This document shows positions 5,494 through 6,003 of a DNA stretch of 6,003 nt, in pieces. The notes under the pieces are model-generated. The model was not told the DNA's origin, did no database searches, and saw only the letters and a program-made list of their open reading frames with translations. The position numbers and the translations under genes were made by a program. Origin of the DNA: Bacteroidales bacterium (GTDB lineage Bacteria; Bacteroidota; Bacteroidia; Bacteroidales; ML635J-15); NCBI GenBank assembly GCA_023228725.1, contig JALOAQ010000145.1, positions 1 to 6,003 on the forward strand. The letters are read 5' to 3'. Positions within the stretch are counted from its first letter, which is position 1. Each line of letters begins with the position of its first letter.

Positions 5494-6003
5494 TTATTTG
5501 TTTTTTGAATATATTTTTAAAGCAGGAACAAACATTTTAATAATAAAATAATCAAGCACTTTGGGTGGTAGGGCGTGAATTAAAAATTTAATTAAATAAG
5601 CCTCTTTAGTAACTAAATACCTATTTTTTGGATTTCGTTTTGTTGCAGCTTTATAAATCTTTTTTGCACAGCCTTCCACACTTCCTCCACCAATAGCCTT
5701 GGTTGAAGTTGTTAAATCTCTAACCAAAGTAGAATATGCTCCATTTTCATTATTTACCATTGTGGCATGAACGGTGTTTGCAAATCCTGTTTTAATTGGA
5801 CCTGGTTCTATCATTGAAACTTTTATGCCAAATTTTTTGGTTTCCCATCGTAAAGAGTCAGAAATTGCTTTTACAGAATGTTTACTTGCTGCATACCATC
5901 CACCGCCGGGCATTGAAACAAAACCGGCTGCTGAGGACACATTTATTATTCGTCCACCACCGTTTTCTCTGAAAATTGGAACTATGGCTCTACAAACAGA
6001 GGA
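5494..6003 (-). CDS. Short-chain dehydrogenase/reductase, 5' end cut by the window edge
   Basis: The frame runs unbroken to the right edge, so the visible 169 residues are the C-terminal two thirds of a classical SDR of roughly 250-280 residues. The GTG at 5940 is the internal Val of the conserved INVSS motif, not a start. The catalytic triad is present: Ser24 (numbered from the first visible codon) in INVSSAAG, then Tyr37 and Lys41 in YAASK, with the normal 13-residue Ser-Tyr spacing. The IEPGPIKTGF segment, which contacts the nicotinamide of NAD(P), follows. The Rossmann TGxxxGxG motif lies outside the window, so NADH versus NADPH preference cannot be judged. The hydrophobic C-terminus (YLIKFLIHALPPKVLDYFII) suggests membrane association, as in retinol or steroid dehydrogenase-like SDRs. 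The substrate is unknown. No clear terminator lies between it and the FKBP gene, 101 bases downstream. Confidence 0.93.
   Translation of the reverse strand, partial: SSVCRAIVPIFRENGGGRIINVSSAAGFVSMPGGGWYAASKHSVKAISDSLRWETKKFGIKVSMIEPGPIKTGFANTVHATMVNNENGAYSTLVRDLTTSTKAIGGGSVEGCAKKIYKAATKRNPKNRYLVTKEAYLIKFLIHALPPKVLDYFIIKMFVPALKIYSKNK

Noticed and set aside
5938..5940. GTG as start codon of the short-chain dehydrogenase
   Set aside because: It encodes the Val of the INVSS motif. The frame continues to the right edge with family-like sequence (GGGRIIN).
1..6003. Search for CRISPR arrays, insertion sequences, tRNA or rRNA genes
   Set aside because: No spaced direct repeats, transposase-like frames with inverted ends, or cloverleaf or rRNA signatures were seen.

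Overview
The window is AT-rich and tightly packed with genes. Several signs point to a Bacteroidota member, probably of the Bacteroidales type: the low GC content, A-rich upstream stretches without Shine-Dalgarno sequences, short exported proteins and lipoproteins, a two-gene pyrB-pyrI aspartate transcarbamoylase, and a Mip/FkpA-like exported FKBP. The taxonomic call is inference; no rRNA or other marker gene is present.

Layout. Left edge to 998 (+): the 3' part of a restriction-type nuclease with an HsdR-like N-terminal PD-(D/E)xK domain and a C-terminal domain I cannot name. It is cut by the window edge. Around 1044-1067 a perfect hairpin separates this gene from the convergent minus-strand cluster. 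Reading the minus strand from right to left there are: a short-chain dehydrogenase (5494 to the right edge, 5' end missing), an exported FKBP-type peptidyl-prolyl isomerase (4688-5392), a strong intrinsic terminator (4655-4682), then five closely spaced genes: pyrB (3724-4632), pyrI (3242-3700), a secreted serpin (2051-3238), a small secreted protein of unknown function (1606-2043) and a Cys/His-rich lipoprotein (1079-1582). Gaps inside this five-gene run are only 23, 3, 7 and 23 bases, and the run ends at the 1044-1067 hairpin, so it looks like one transcription unit.

Function. PyrB and PyrI together form the allosteric aspartate transcarbamoylase that commits carbamoyl phosphate to pyrimidine synthesis. 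The three downstream genes encode exported proteins with no evident link to pyrimidines. The serpin has an intact inhibitory hinge and a predicted P1 lysine, which suggests defence of the cell surface against trypsin-like proteases. The two best points for follow-up are the pairing of pyrBI with a serpin and two exported proteins, and the terminator only 18 bases upstream of the pyrB start codon. That terminator means pyrB mRNA must come from readthrough (possible attenuation) or from a promoter overlapping the hairpin. I see no complete new defence system, CRISPR array, mobile element or RNA gene.
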